A stretch of 64,000 nt of DNA from Micromonospora ferruginea (GCF_013694245.2 NZ_CP059322.2:1794001-1858000), one strand, 5' to 3'; shown: positions 1 through 12,079, counted from the first letter of the stretch. The notes: generated by a model from the sequence alone, not told the origin. Made by a program: numbers and translations.

Positions 1-1917
1 CGGCTGCACCGCTGGCTGTTCCAGCACCGGGTCGAGCCGGTCGGCCCGGAGGTCCGGGAGCACCAGACCCGGGCCCACCCGTGGTGGCAGGTGATGTGCC
101 TGACTGGGGTCGACTACTTCTCCACGCTGTCCTACCTGCCGGGCATCGCCGCGGTCGCGGCCGGCGCGCTCAGCCCGCTGGCCACCCTGCTCATCGTGGC
201 GCTGACCCTGCTCGGGATGCTGCCGATGTACCGGCGGGTGGCCCGGGAGAGCCCGCACGGGCAGGGCTCGGTGGCGATGCTGGAACGGCTGCTGCCGTTC
301 TGGCGGGGCAAGGTGTTCGTGCTGGTGCTGCTCGGCTTCGTGGCCACCTCGTGGATCATCACGATCACGCTCTCCGCCGCCGACGCCAGCGTGCACCTGT
401 TAGAGAACCCGATCCTGCCCCCGTCGTTCCCGCACGACGCCACCGCGGCGGTGGCGGTCACCGTGGTGCTGCTGCTGGTGCTCGGCGGCGTGTTCCTGCT
501 CGGCTTCAGCGAGGCCGTGCAGGTCGCCATCCCGCTGGTGGCGGTCTTCCTGGCGTTGAACGCGGTGGTGGTGGTCGCCGGCCTGACCGACGTCGTCGCC
601 GACCCGGGCGTGCTCGGCGACTGGACCGACCGGCTCACCCGGGTCGGCGGCGCCGGCGACGTGCTGGCCACCAGCGTGCTCGCCTTCCCGCTGCTGGTGC
701 TGGGGCTGTCCGGCTTCGAGACCGGGGTGAGCATGATGCCGCTGGTCCGCGGCGACGGCGTGGACCGGGAGCAGCGGTTGGCCGCCCGGATCCGCAGCAC
801 CCGGCGGCTGCTCACCACCGCCGCCCTGATCATGTCGGTCTACCTGGTCGCCACCACGTTCGTGACCACCGTGCTGATCCCGCCCGCCGCGTTCGCGCCC
901 GGCGGGGCGGCCAACGGCCGGGCGCTGGCGTACCTCGCGCACGAACGCCTCGGCGAGGCCTTCGGCACCGTGTACGACATCAGCAGCGTGCTCATCCTCT
1001 GGTTCGCCGGCGCCTCCGCGATGGCCGGGTTGATCAACATCGTGCCGCGTTACCTGCCGTCGTACGGGATGGCGCCGGAGTGGGGCCGGGCGGTGCGGCC
1101 GGTGGTGCTGGTCTACACGGCGATCAGCATCGCCATCACGGTCGCGTTCCGCGCCGACGTCAACGCCCAGGCCGGCGCGTACGCCACCGGGATCCTGGCG
1201 ATGATGGTCTCCGGCGCGATCGCGGTGACCATCTCGGCGCTGCGCGCCCGCCACCGCGCGGCCGCCGCCGGGTTCGCGGTGCTCACCGCCGTGCTGCTGT
1301 ACGCGCTGGCGGAGAACGTGGTGGAGAAGCCGGACGGCATCACCATCTCCGGGTTCTTCATCGCCGGGATCGTCGCGGTCTCGCTGATCTCCCGGGTCAC
1401 CCGGACCACCGAGCTGCGCGCCGAGCGGATCGAGTTCGACGGGCCGGCCCGCCGGTTCGTCGACGAGTCGGTGGCCCGGGACGGGCGGCTGCACCTGATC
1501 GCCAACAAGCGGCAGAGCGGCTCGGTGAAGGAGTACAAGGTCAAGGAGCGGGCCCAGCGGTCGATGAACCCGGTGCCCGGCGCCGCCGACGTGATCTTCC
1601 TGGAGATCGACATCAGTGACCCGTCGCAGTTCAGCGACGTGTTGCGGGTGCACGGGGTGGAGGTGGGCGACTACCGGATCCTGCGGGCGCGCAGCCCGGC
1701 CGCGCCGAACGCGATCGCCGCGATCCTGCTCGCGTTGCGGGACGCGACCGGGGTTCGGCCGCACTGCCACTTCGAGTGGTCGGAGGGCAATCCGATCGCT
1801 CACCTGCTGCGCTACCTGATCCTGGGGCGCGGCGACACCCCGCCGGTGGTCCGCGAGATCATCCGCAAGTCGGAGCCCGACCCCACCCGGCGGCCGGGCA
1901 TCCACGTCGGTGGCTGA
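1..1917 (+). CDS. APC-family amino acid permease (5' partial)
   Basis: The frame is open from the first base, so the N-terminus lies outside the window. About 638 residues are present. The first 420 or so hold roughly 11-12 hydrophobic segments typical of APC-superfamily secondary transporters, beginning with a [13 protein letters not shown] stretch. A soluble C-terminal domain of about 180 residues follows. The protein should sit in the cytoplasmic membrane; its substrate cannot be read from sequence. Codon 400-402 is TTA, the rare leucine codon read by the bldA tRNA in Streptomyces relatives. The gene ends just before an intergenic repeat and appears unrelated to the polyketide locus downstream. 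Confidence 0.8.
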   Translation, partial: RLHRWLFQHRVEPVGPEVREHQTRAHPWWQVMCLTGVDYFSTLSYLPGIAAVAAGALSPLATLLIVALTLLGMLPMYRRVARESPHGQGSVAMLERLLPFWRGKVFVLVLLGFVATSWIITITLSAADASVHLLENPILPPSFPHDATAAVAVTVVLLLVLGGVFLLGFSEAVQVAIPLVAVFLALNAVVVVAGLTDVVADPGVLGDWTDRLTRVGGAGDVLATSVLAFPLLVLGLSGFETGVSMMPLVRGDGVDREQRLAARIRSTRRLLTTAALIMSVYLVATTFVTTVLIPPAAFAPGGAANGRALAYLAHERLGEAFGTVYDISSVLILWFAGASAMAGLINIVPRYLPSYGMAPEWGRAVRPVVLVYTAISIAITVAFRADVNAQAGAYATGILAMMVSGAIAVTISALRARHRAAAAGFAVLTAVLLYALAENVVEKPDGITISGFFIAGIVAVSLISRVTRTTELRAERIEFDGPARRFVDESVARDGRLHLIANKRQSGSVKEYKVKERAQRSMNPVPGAADVIFLEIDISDPSQFSDVLRVHGVEVGDYRILRARSPAAPNAIAAILLALRDATGVRPHCHFEWSEGNPIAHLLRYLILGRGDTPPVVREIIRKSEPDPTRRPGIHVGG

Positions 1918-1919
1918 GG

Positions 1920-1974
1920 TGTAAGGAGGGGCCCCTTGTTAACGCATTCGGTAGAGGAAGGGGCCCCGTTTAAC
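1920..1974. repeat. 55-bp intergenic repeat, copy 1
   Basis: This element starts TGTAAGGAGGGGCCCCTT and ends GGGGCCCCGTTTAAC. It matches the segment at 42103-42157 at 47 of 55 positions without gaps. It contains two GGGGCCCC palindromic cores, each followed by a TTAAC-type motif, and lies immediately after a stop codon. It looks like a dispersed intergenic repeat and may also act in transcription termination. Confidence 0.75.
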
Positions 1975-1997
1975 GCGCCGTCCAGCCGATAACCCAG

Positions 1998-2019
1998 CCT
2001 CCTAGGATGGCCTAGGAGG
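1998..2019. promoter_or_regulatory. Perfect inverted repeat CCTCCTAGG-N4-CCTAGGAGG
   Basis: Two perfect 9-base arms are separated by atgg in the gap between the permease and the small membrane protein. It could be an operator or a short hairpin. No promoter elements were recognised beside it. Confidence 0.35.
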
Positions 2020-2107
2020 AGTGATGGAGCAGCCGGCGGGCACGGAACGGCCCGCGCTCGCCGGGCGGGCGCGGGCCGGGGACGTGCGAGGGGTACGCGG
2101 GCAGGGC

Positions 2108-2314
2108 CTACTTGGACGGCTGCGGCAGCTTGCAGTCGACCTTCGGGTTGGCGCCGATGTAGTTCAACGGGCCGGCCACGATGGTGACCAGGATCGTGCC
2201 CGCCTCCGCGCAGTTCGTGTCGTCGTTGCTGTAGTAGCCGCGCTGGCCGGCCGCGATGGCGCCGATGATGAGCCAGATGACGACCAGGACGCCGAGTATC
2301 GAGGTGCCGCGCAT
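2108..2314 (-). CDS. Small single-pass membrane protein, unknown function
   Basis: This is a 68-residue protein with one N-terminal transmembrane helix (GVLVVIWLIIGAIAAGQ, about residues 8-24). A short extracytoplasmic tail follows with two cysteines, in DTNCAEAG and KVDCKLP, that could form a disulfide. The ATG at 2314 is preferred over a longer start because GGAGG lies six bases upstream of it. It is a lone leftward gene. I recognise this only as a small conserved actinobacterial protein type and assign no function. Confidence 0.6.
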   Translation of the reverse strand: MRGTSILGVLVVIWLIIGAIAAGQRGYYSNDDTNCAEAGTILVTIVAGPLNYIGANPKVDCKLPQPSK

Positions 2315-2428
2315 CAGTTGCCTCCACTGGGGTTGTGGTGAGTTCGAGGTGGAGGGCATGTACCCCGCGCGGGTGATCCGCCAAACGGCGCGCCGGAACG
2401 GGCGCGGCCGATTCCGATTACCGGCCGC

Positions 2429-3631
2429 TCAGTGCGGGGGAGCCGGTTCCTCGGGCGGGCGGCCCCGGCTGCGCCGGTGGTCGGCGCCGGCCACGCCGGC
2501 CAGCACCAGCATGGCGCCGAGGGAGGCGTACACCGGGGCGAGGAACAGCAGTGCCGGTGCGATGCTGAGCAGCGCCAGCACGCCACCGGGGCGCGACAGC
2601 GACACCCGGCTGAACACCTCGTACTCGAAGGCGGCCCGACCGGCCAGGAACAGCGCGGGACCGCCGAGGATGACCGCCAGCCAGGCCGGTGGGGTGTGTC
2701 CGGTCGGCTCCAGCAGCACCAGGTCGAAGCCGGCGGCGGTGGTGACCACCCCGGCCACCATCAGCAGGTGGGTGTACGGCGCGGTGTTCAGGAACTTGCT
2801 CGGCTGTGTCGACCGCGCGATGGCGTCCGGCAGCAGCTCACCGGACTTGTGCACGTAGATGCGCCAGAGCAGCAGCGTGGTGCCGAACGCGGTGGTGAAC
2901 GCCGCGATGTTCTCCACCTCGGAGTGGTGCAGGCTGAACACGGTGCCGGAGACCAGCACGGCGTCGCCCAGCGCGATGATGAAGAACTGCTGGTAGCGCT
3001 CGGATAGGTGCTCGGCGGTCACCTTGCGCTGCGCGTCCGGCACCGAGCCCAGGCCGGGCACCGGGTACGCGAGCCGGAACCCCAGATAGTCGATGGCCAG
3101 CGCGCCGGCCCAGAACCACAGGCGGGCGGCGCCGTGCGCGGCGACCGCGCCGACCAGCCAGGGCACCGCCGACACCGCGAACCAGACGAAGATCCGGATG
3201 GCCCGGCGGCGGGTCTGCGGATGGCGCCGGACCGCCGGCATCAGGAACAGCCCGCGTCCGAGATGGATCGCCACGTACGTGCCGGCGAACACCAGCCCGC
3301 GCGCGCCGAACGCCTCCGGGATGGCGGTGGTCATCAGCAGCGCGCCGAACATCACCGTCACCACCAGCAGTTTGATCTCGGGGCGCTGCGGATCGTAGAG
3401 GTCGGTGACCAGGGTGGTGATCGCCCACGTCCACCAGATGGCCATCAGGATGATCAGCGACTCGGCGGCGCGCTCCCAGCGGACCTCGCCGACCAGGTAG
3501 CGCGAGGTCAGGGCCAGCGCCACCACGTAGACCAGGTCGAAGAACAGCTCCAGCAGCGTCACCCGGCGCGGCGCCTCGGGATCGCGGACCGGTGGCCGCG
3601 GGCCGGCGGGCTCCGGTGTCGCGGTGGGCAC
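2429..3631 (-). CDS. LtrA-family (low temperature requirement A) membrane protein
   Basis: The 400-residue protein carries the LtrA signature near its N-terminus (RRVTLLELFFDLVYVVAL) and about ten predicted transmembrane helices. LtrA-family proteins are integral membrane proteins first linked to growth at low temperature in Listeria; their biochemical role is unsettled. The GTG at 3631 follows AGGGAG and places the start shortly before the conserved ELFFDLV segment; the longer open frame to 3805 adds only low-complexity sequence. It is monocistronic. Confidence 0.8.
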   Translation of the reverse strand: MPTATPEPAGPRPPVRDPEAPRRVTLLELFFDLVYVVALALTSRYLVGEVRWERAAESLIILMAIWWTWAITTLVTDLYDPQRPEIKLLVVTVMFGALLMTTAIPEAFGARGLVFAGTYVAIHLGRGLFLMPAVRRHPQTRRRAIRIFVWFAVSAVPWLVGAVAAHGAARLWFWAGALAIDYLGFRLAYPVPGLGSVPDAQRKVTAEHLSERYQQFFIIALGDAVLVSGTVFSLHHSEVENIAAFTTAFGTTLLLWRIYVHKSGELLPDAIARSTQPSKFLNTAPYTHLLMVAGVVTTAAGFDLVLLEPTGHTPPAWLAVILGGPALFLAGRAAFEYEVFSRVSLSRPGGVLALLSIAPALLFLAPVYASLGAMLVLAGVAGADHRRSRGRPPEEPAPPH

Positions 3632-3792
3632 GAGCTGCTCCCTGCGGTGGCGGATCGCGCGGCGGGGCGGTCCCGCCCCTTCACCGACGGTAGCGACGCC
3701 CGTGCGCGCCCGTCGGCTTTCCCGGCATTCCGACCGTGCCGGACCCGCGGGTCCGGGGGCCCCGGCCGGGTGAGGTGGCGGTGAGACGCCGC

Positions 3793-3824
3793 GGGCCGGT
3801 GGCAACCGTCGTCGCCACCGGCCC
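3793..3824 (-). terminator. Hairpin downstream of the helix-hairpin-helix gene
   Basis: Perfect 11-base arms (GGGCCGGTGGC and GCCACCGGCCC) enclose a 10-base loop just past the leftward stop at 3841. There is no U-tract, which is common for terminators in this G+C range. Confidence 0.5.
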
Positions 3825-3840
3825 GAGATTCCGGTACGGG

Positions 3841-4977
3841 CTACTCGGCGCCGGCCGGGAGCACCCGCTCGGCGTCGGCGCGCGCACCGGCCAGCACCTT
3901 GGCCTGCTGCGGCCAGGTGGCCAGGCCCGGCGCGGCGCGCAGGCCGGCGGCCTTCACGGTCTCCCGCAGCGCGGCCTCGTCCAGGTCGGCGAGCTGGCGG
4001 TAGGTGCGGATGCCGGCCTCCTGCAGCGCGGCGGCCAGCTTCGGCCCGATGCCCTGGATGCGCCGGAAGTCGTCCGGCGCGTCGTTCTCCGCCGAGGCCC
4101 GGGGCGCCGGGACGACCGGCGTGACCGCCGGCTCGGTGTCGGTCGTGGTGGCCGGCTCCGCCACCACGCCGACCGGCGCCGGCGTCGCGTCGACAGCCGG
4201 TTCCGCGTCCACCGACGGCGTCGCGTCGACGGCGGCGGTCGTGGCGGGTACGGGCTCCGTCCCGGTCGCCGCCGTGGCGGGCTCCGGCTCGGCGAGACCG
4301 CCGACGGCGGGCTCCGGGGCGACACCGGTCCGGACCGGCTCCACGGCATCGGCCGGCTCCGCCGGATCCGAGGCGGCGACGGTCACCGGCTCCGCCGGGC
4401 CGGCGGACGGCGCGGTGGCGTCGACCGGCTCCACGGAGCTACCGGCCGGCGACGCCACGGTCGCGACCCGCTCGGGCTCGGCCGCGGCGTCCGTCTGCGC
4501 CGCACCCGCGGCGACCGGATCCGAGGCGGCGATCGGCTCCGGCGCGGTGGCCGGCTCCGAGGTGGTGGCCGGCTCCGAGGCCGGGATCGGCTCCGCGGCG
4601 ATCGGCTCCGGGGCGGTGGCCGGCTCCGCGCCGGTGATCGGCTTCGAGTCGGCCGGCGTGGTGGTGTGCTCGGGTTCGGCGGTGACGACGACCGGCTCGC
4701 GGTCGATGGTGTCGGCGTCGAGGCGCGAGGTGCTGTCCTCCTCGACCGGACCCGGATGGTCGGTCACGGCGGCGGCCGCCGGCGTCTCGTCGACCACCGC
4801 GGCGGGTCGCGGTTCGTCGACGGTGGCGGTCACCTCGGTGGCCGGGGCGGCGGCACCCTCCACGGTGGGCGTCGAGGCGTCGGCGCCGGACCGGCGGCCG
4901 AACACCGCCCAGCCGACGCCCACTCCGATGAGCAGGGCCAGGATCACGAGCAGCCACTGCCCGAAGCTCGACGGCAT
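3841..4977 (-). CDS. Membrane-anchored Ala/Pro/Glu/Thr-rich protein with C-terminal helix-hairpin-helix domain
   Basis: The 378-residue protein has three parts. An N-terminal transmembrane anchor (QWLLVILALLIGVGVGWAVF, about residues 7-26) is followed by a long low-complexity linker of about 240 residues rich in Glu-Pro-Ala/Thr repeats. The C-terminal 75 residues form a helix-hairpin-helix region with the motif IQGIGPKLAAALQEAGI. That fold usually binds DNA non-specifically or mediates protein contacts. AAGGAGG lies just upstream of the ATG at 4977. Function is unknown; the architecture suggests a membrane-tethered nucleic-acid- or protein-binding module on a flexible stalk. Confidence 0.65.
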   Translation of the reverse strand: MPSSFGQWLLVILALLIGVGVGWAVFGRRSGADASTPTVEGAAAPATEVTATVDEPRPAAVVDETPAAAAVTDHPGPVEEDSTSRLDADTIDREPVVVTAEPEHTTTPADSKPITGAEPATAPEPIAAEPIPASEPATTSEPATAPEPIAASDPVAAGAAQTDAAAEPERVATVASPAGSSVEPVDATAPSAGPAEPVTVAASDPAEPADAVEPVRTGVAPEPAVGGLAEPEPATAATGTEPVPATTAAVDATPSVDAEPAVDATPAPVGVVAEPATTTDTEPAVTPVVPAPRASAENDAPDDFRRIQGIGPKLAAALQEAGIRTYRQLADLDEAALRETVKAAGLRAAPGLATWPQQAKVLAGARADAERVLPAGAE

Positions 4978-5132
4978 GGCCAACCTCCTTCTATGTACGT
5001 GCACGACTGTCACGAGAAAGCTCGGGGCAGCTTCGCACACGTGCGCGCGGGGCGACAGGCAGGTCCGCGCCGGGGTCCGGCGGTGGGACCGGTCGCACCG
5101 GGCGGTGGCCGGGGGATGACCGTGGGTGCGGA

Positions 5133-5175
5133 GGGCACCCCGGGACCTGGTGCCGTGCGCGGTCCCGGGGTGCCC
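5133..5175 (-). terminator. Strong hairpin after the leftward TcmI-like gene
   Basis: Perfect 15-base arms (GGGCACCCCGGGACC and its complement) flank a 13-base loop, about 20 bases beyond the stop at 5195. It probably ends the SARP-cyclase transcript. Confidence 0.55.
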
Positions 5176-5194
5176 CGTCGGTGGCCCGTGCCGG

Positions 5195-5542
5195 TCAGTG
5201 GATCCGGTCGGGCGCGGTGGTGTCGGCGGAGTTCCAGCTGTAGAAGCAGCCGGCCACGGCGTCGCGGGGGGAGTGCCAGGTCGGCAGGTACGGCGAGGTG
5301 TGCGCGGACAGCCGCTCGTTGACGCGTTCGTAGAGCGGGTTGTCGCGCAGCTCGGCGGCCAGGTCGGGGGCGACGTCGACGGTCTCCATCAGATGGACGC
5401 ACAGGTCGTGCAGGTAGTACAGCGACCGGTGCCGGACGCCGGTGAGCCGGGGCAGGTCGGTCGCGTCGGACTCGGCGAAGATCTGCGCCACCCGGCCCTG
5501 CGATCCGGGCACGATCCGGCTGACCACCAACAGTCGACTCAT
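5195..5542 (-). CDS. TcmI-family type II polyketide cyclase (copy 1)
   Basis: This 115-residue protein matches the TcmI family of aromatic polyketide cyclases, which close later rings during aromatic polyketide assembly. The family hallmarks are visible: an N-terminal beta strand, [31 protein letters not shown] and the C-terminal TWHSPRDAVAGCFYSW. The ATG at 5542 has GAGGGG upstream and matches family length. It lies downstream of the SARP regulator on the same strand and is a diverged paralogue of the cyclase at 6915, on the other side of the divergent promoter. It probably acts on a later ring than its paralogue, but which one cannot be told from sequence. Confidence 0.85.
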   Translation of the reverse strand: MSRLLVVSRIVPGSQGRVAQIFAESDATDLPRLTGVRHRSLYYLHDLCVHLMETVDVAPDLAAELRDNPLYERVNERLSAHTSPYLPTWHSPRDAVAGCFYSWNSADTTAPDRIH

Positions 5543-5639
5543 CGCAGACCCCTCTCGCCGCGCCGCCGCCGCGCCGAACCCGGCCGGCCGGCGGCGGTCG
5601 TCGTACGTCCACGGTGTCGGTGCGGGTGTCACCTCGCCG

Positions 5640-6479
5640 TCACGGCGTACCCCTGGGCATTGATGGCGGTGGTGAGGTCGCGCCGCGCGGGTGCGGCGCG
5701 GGGCCGCGCGGCGCGGCGGCGGGGGTCCGGGCGGGGCGGCGCGGCGGCGGTTCCGCGCGGCTGGCCCGGCGGATCGGGGCGAGGGTGTCGTCGAGCAGCG
5801 CGGTCATGGCCGGGGACGGTTCCAGGCGGAGTTCGCGCAGGAGCATGTCCCGGTAGACGTAGAAGGAGTGCACCGCCTCGAACGCGTTGCCCTCGGCCAG
5901 GTGGATGCGGACGACCAGCCGGTGCGGGGTCTCGCGCAGCGGTTCGGCGGCCATCGCCTCCAGCGCCGCCTCCAACGCCTCGCCGTGGCGGCCGGCGACG
6001 AGGTGGTTGCCGGCCAGTTCCTCCAACATGTGCAGGCGGAGCTGGCGCAGCCGTTCCCGTTCCAGCAGCACCCAGTCGTCGTACCAGCCGGGGAGCAGGT
6101 CGTGCCGGCCGGCGCCGGTGACGCCGCGGGGGATGACGCCGTCGCGGACCCGGGCGGCGGCCTCGACCAGTTCGTCGGTGTCGAGGTGGACGGTGGGGTC
6201 GAGGCGGACGGTGTCGCCGTCGGTGCGCAGCGGGCAGCACGGGTCCTGGCGCAGCCGCCACAGCGCGGTGCGCAGTGAGGAGAGCGCCCGTTCCTCGGGG
6301 TTCTCGGGCCAGAGCAGCCCGGCGAGGTGACTGCGGGTGGCGCCCGGGCGCAGCCCGATGAGCGCGATGACGCGTTGCAGGCCGCGGGGCACCACCACCG
6401 GGACGCCGTCGTGCAGCAGTTGGAAGCCGCCGAGCAGGTGCAGCGCCACCCGGGGGGTGTGGTCTCCTGCCGTCGGCAT
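5640..6479 (-). CDS. SARP-family transcriptional activator
   Basis: The 279-residue protein has the SARP layout. An OmpR-like winged-helix DNA-binding domain (about residues 8-95, with LAGLLWPENPEERALSSLR) is followed by a bacterial transcriptional activation domain (about 100-245, with ERLRQLRLHMLEELA). The last 35 residues are Pro/Arg-rich. SARPs bind direct heptamer repeats near the -35 region and switch on antibiotic clusters. It is divergent from the polyketide operon, which fits a pathway-specific activator. The ATG at 6479 is chosen for domain fit; a GTG 15 codons upstream region and an ATG at 6521 are alternatives. It is shorter than large SARPs, having no NB-ARC domain. Confidence 0.85.
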   Translation of the reverse strand: MPTAGDHTPRVALHLLGGFQLLHDGVPVVVPRGLQRVIALIGLRPGATRSHLAGLLWPENPEERALSSLRTALWRLRQDPCCPLRTDGDTVRLDPTVHLDTDELVEAAARVRDGVIPRGVTGAGRHDLLPGWYDDWVLLERERLRQLRLHMLEELAGNHLVAGRHGEALEAALEAMAAEPLRETPHRLVVRIHLAEGNAFEAVHSFYVYRDMLLRELRLEPSPAMTALLDDTLAPIRRASRAEPPPRRPARTPAAAPRGPAPHPRGATSPPPSMPRGTP

Positions 6480-6630
6480 CGTCGATCCACCGGACACGGC
6501 GCACCCCCCACCGTCGGGCACGGGGTCCCGACTGTCCTGTCTGCCCGGATCGGCTCGCCCGCGACCTCGGTGTCGGAACGCCTCCGCGACTCCTCGCCGG
6601 AGGTGTGCCGTGGCCGGGCGATCGGTACGG

Positions 6631-6660
6631 AGAATATCAACGTCTGTTACTCTCAGTCAA
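6631..6660 (-). promoter_or_regulatory. Sigma-70-like promoter for the SARP gene
   Basis: Read leftward, TTGACT (6660-6655) and TATTCT (6636-6631) are separated by 18 bases. This close match to the housekeeping consensus lies about 150 bases before the SARP start. GACGTTGA occurs twice, 20 bases apart, overlapping these elements and possibly marking a regulator site. Confidence 0.6.
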
Positions 6661-6836
6661 CGTCCGGAGATGTCGTTGACTGTCCGTAACGGACTCGTAA
6701 GTTGGCTGTGATCTGCGAAAAAGTGTCGCCAACCGATAACCGGAAGTGGATCTTCGCATAGCCCACGCACAGTTTGCGTCAACGCAGCGTCACCATCCTC
6801 GTGGCCCGATGGTGGCCGGTTGACGCCCGGTTGACG
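6656..6836 (+). promoter_or_regulatory. Divergent control region with clustered GTTGAC motifs (candidate SARP boxes)
   Basis: The 6480-6914 gap holds no gene and is locally A/T-richer. GTTGAC cores occur on either strand at 6656-6662, 6674-6680, 6777-6784, 6818-6825 and 6829-6836. The last two form a direct repeat of GGTTGACG with an 11-bp period, the spacing SARP proteins recognise. 6656-6662 and 6674-6680 form an inverted repeat. A rightward TTGACT-N16-TAAGTT lies at 6676-6703, enclosing GTCCG-TAA-CGGAC. The motifs are direct observation; SARP binding is inference. Confidence 0.5.
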
Positions 6837-6914
6837 GCACCGGCGGCACGGTGAGCCATCCGCGCGGCGTGACCGCTCCGCCGCGCACCGGGACGTACTC
6901 AGGGGAGGCCGCGG

Positions 6915-7277
6915 ATGGACCGTTCGCTCATCGTCGCCAAGGTGGTGCCCACCGCCGAGGACCGGATCGCCGAGATCTTCGCCGAGTCCGACGCGACCGA
7001 GCTGCCCGGCCTGGTCGGCGTGCGACACCGCGCCCTCTACCGGCTGCACGACCTCTACGTGCACCTGCTGGAGACCGAAGCGCCGACCGAGGGCGCGGTC
7101 GAGGACGCCCGGGGGCATCCCGAGTTCGTGCGGATCAGCGAGCGGCTGCGGCCGTACGTGTCGCCGTACCTGTCCACCTGGCGCTCGCCCCGCGACGCCA
7201 TGGCGCACTGCTTCTACCGGTACGACGCCCCGGGTCACCCGGCCCACCCGTACGACGCCGCCGGGCGGCGGCCGTGA
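6915..7277 (+). CDS. TcmI-family type II polyketide cyclase (copy 2)
   Basis: This 120-residue protein opens the main polyketide operon. It shows the TcmI pattern: [31 protein letters not shown] and [18 protein letters not shown]. TcmI-like enzymes are small ferredoxin-like-fold dimers that cyclise late aromatic intermediates without cofactors. The stop overlaps the GTG of the carboxylase gene by four bases, so the genes are probably translationally coupled. Two TcmI-type enzymes in one locus suggest a polycyclic product needing more than one late ring closure. Confidence 0.88.
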   Translation: MDRSLIVAKVVPTAEDRIAEIFAESDATELPGLVGVRHRALYRLHDLYVHLLETEAPTEGAVEDARGHPEFVRISERLRPYVSPYLSTWRSPRDAMAHCFYRYDAPGHPAHPYDAAGRRP

Positions 7278-9004
7278 CCACCACCGCGCCCCGTGACGAG
7301 CAGCTCTGGTCACGGTGCGACGGCTGCGCCTCGCTGCTCTACCGCAAGCGGCTGCGCCGCAACCTGGACGTCTGCCCGGAGTGCGGCTCGCACGCGCGGC
7401 TGGACGCGCCGGAGCGGGTGGCGCAACTGGTCGACCCGGACTCGTTCACCCCGCTGCCGGACCGGGCGGTCCGGGTCGACCCGATCGACTTCGTCGACGC
7501 GGTGCCGTACCCGCACCGGCTCGGCGCGGCCCGCGCCGGCACCGGCCTGGACGAGGCGGTCCTCTGCGGCACCGCCCGGCTGGGCGGACACCCGGTCGCG
7601 CTGGCGGTGATGGACTTCCGCTTCCTCGGCGGCAGCCTCGGCTGCGCGGTCGGCGAACTGATCACCCGGACCGCCGAACGGGCGTTGGCCGACGGCACCC
7701 CGCTGGTGCTGGTCACCGCGTCGGGCGGGGCGCGGATGCAGGAGGGCGCGCTGTCGCTGATGCAGATGGCCACCGTCAGCCAGGCCCTCGCCGGGCTGCG
7801 CGAGGCGGGCCTGCTCACGGTCAGCGTGGTCACCGACCCCACGTACGGCGGGGTGGCCGCGTCGTTCGCCACCAACACCGACGTGGTGCTCGCCGAGAGC
7901 GGCGCCCGGCTGGGCTTCGCCGGCCCCCGGGTGATCCGCCAGGTCACCGGCGCGGCGCTGCCGGACGGCTTCCAGACCGCGGAGTACCTGCTCCGGCACG
8001 GGCAGGTCGACCTGGTGGTGCCCCGGCACGCGCTGCGGGGCCGGCTGGCCGCGCTGCTCGCCGCCGCCGAGGCCGGCCGCCGTCCGCCGGCGGCCCGTCC
8101 GGCGCCGCGCCCGTCCGCCGCGCCGCTCGTCGCCGCGGGTCCGGCCCGCGACCCCTGGGAGACGGTACGCACCGCGCGGCACCCCGGCCGACCCACCACC
8201 CTGGACTATCTGGAGACCGCGTTCGACGGCTTCGTCGAGCTGCACGGCGACCGCCTCGGCGCGGACTGCCCGGCGATCGTCGGCGGCGTGGCCCGCCTCG
8301 ACGGGCGCCCGGTGATGGTGATCGGCCACCAGAAGGGGCACACCACCGCCGAACTGGTGGCCCGCAACTTCGGCATGGCCTCCCCGGCCGGGCACCGCAA
8401 GGCGCTGCGGCTGATGCGGCTCGCGGCCCGGCTCCGGCTGCCGGTGGTGACGCTCGTGGACACACCGGGGGCCGACCCCGGGGTGGCCGCCGAGCAGCAG
8501 GGCCAGGCGGCGGCGATCGCGGAGAACATCCTCGCGCTGAGCGTGCTGCCCACGCCGGTGGTCGCGGTGGTCACCGGCGAGGGCGGCAGCGGCGGCGCGC
8601 TGGCCCTGGCGGTCGCCGACCGGGTGCTGATGCTGGAGCACGCCGTCTACTCGGTGATCAGCCCGGAGGGCTGCGCGGCGATCCTGTGGCCGGACAGCTC
8701 GGCCGCGCCGCAGGCCGCCCGGGCGCTGCGGCTGACCGGCGCCGACCTGTGCCGCCTCGGTGTGGTCGACGAGCTGGTGCCGGAGCCGGGCCCGGCCGCG
8801 CACGGCGACCCGGCGGGCGCCGCGGAACTGTTGGGCCGGGCGGTCGCGGCGAACCTCGCCCCGCTGCTCACGGTGCCCCCGGCCACCCTGGTGCGCCGCC
8901 GCCGCCAGCGCTTCCGCCGCTTCGGCGCGGCCCGCTCCGCCGGCCCGTCGGCGACCCTGCCGGGCGGGACCGCGTCGGCCGGCGGCCGGACGGAGGTGGC
9001 GTGA
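7274..9004 (+). CDS. Acetyl-CoA carboxylase carboxyltransferase, fused beta-alpha subunits
   Basis: This 576-residue protein joins both carboxyltransferase subunits. Residues 1-265 are AccD-like, starting with a four-cysteine zinc motif (Cys15, 18, 34, 37). A Pro/Ala-rich linker spans about 266-293. Residues about 295-560 are AccA-like, containing [18 protein letters not shown] and [18 protein letters not shown]. It transfers CO2 from carboxybiotin to acetyl-CoA, giving malonyl-CoA. With the next two genes it makes a complete carboxylase inside the polyketide operon, presumably a dedicated extender supply. The GTG start overlaps the preceding stop. Confidence 0.9.
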   Translation: MTTTAPRDEQLWSRCDGCASLLYRKRLRRNLDVCPECGSHARLDAPERVAQLVDPDSFTPLPDRAVRVDPIDFVDAVPYPHRLGAARAGTGLDEAVLCGTARLGGHPVALAVMDFRFLGGSLGCAVGELITRTAERALADGTPLVLVTASGGARMQEGALSLMQMATVSQALAGLREAGLLTVSVVTDPTYGGVAASFATNTDVVLAESGARLGFAGPRVIRQVTGAALPDGFQTAEYLLRHGQVDLVVPRHALRGRLAALLAAAEAGRRPPAARPAPRPSAAPLVAAGPARDPWETVRTARHPGRPTTLDYLETAFDGFVELHGDRLGADCPAIVGGVARLDGRPVMVIGHQKGHTTAELVARNFGMASPAGHRKALRLMRLAARLRLPVVTLVDTPGADPGVAAEQQGQAAAIAENILALSVLPTPVVAVVTGEGGSGGALALAVADRVLMLEHAVYSVISPEGCAAILWPDSSAAPQAARALRLTGADLCRLGVVDELVPEPGPAAHGDPAGAAELLGRAVAANLAPLLTVPPATLVRRRRQRFRRFGAARSAGPSATLPGGTASAGGRTEVA

Positions 9005-9479
9005 TGGCCGACGACGGGTCCGAACAGGTGTTGGACGGGCTGCGCCGGCAGGCCCGCCGGCTGGTCGACGACCTCGCCGGCCCGGTCCGCCGGGTGCGGC
9101 TGCGCAGCGGCGACGCCGCGCTGGAGGTGGAGTGGCACGACCCGGTGCCGGCGCCGCGCGACGCGACCCCGTCGGCCGGTGCGCCGGCCGCGCCGGCCGG
9201 CCCGGAGACGGCCGCCGCGTCCGACCGGCCGGCCGTGCGCTCGCCGGTGGTGGGCACGTTCTACCGGTCCCCGGAGCCCGGCGCCGCGCCGTTCGTCGCG
9301 GTCGGCGACCTGGTCCGGCCGGGCCAGGTGATCGGCATCGTGGAGGCGATGAAGCTGATGAACGAGGTGACCGCCGGCCAGGCCGGCCGGGTGGTCGAGG
9401 TGCTGGTCGACGACGGCAAGCCGGTCGAGTACGACCAGCCGCTGATCGCCCTGGACCCGGTCACCGGACGGGACGCCTG

Positions 9480-9480
<1 letters not shown>
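9004..9480 (+). CDS. accB: Biotin carboxyl carrier protein of acetyl-CoA carboxylase
   Basis: The 158-residue protein ends in a biotinyl domain with the motif [10 protein letters not shown]; the biotinylated lysine is about residue 117. The N-terminal 35 residues are probably helical and an Ala/Pro-rich hinge spans about 45-78. It shuttles carboxybiotin between AccC and the fused carboxyltransferase. Its ATG overlaps the upstream stop by one base, and its stop overlaps the AccC start in the same way. Confidence 0.92.

Positions 9481-12079
<2,599 letters not shown>

Noticed and set aside
400..1905. Long minus-strand frame of 501 residues opposite the permease
   Set aside because: It is Arg/His/Gln/Asp-rich without hydrophobic or domain pattern, as expected for the antisense of a G+C-rich gene.
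2021..2341. 106-residue rightward frame with a GGAGG before its ATG
   Set aside because: It is antisense to the better supported small membrane protein gene and its composition is typical of a G+C-rich shadow frame.
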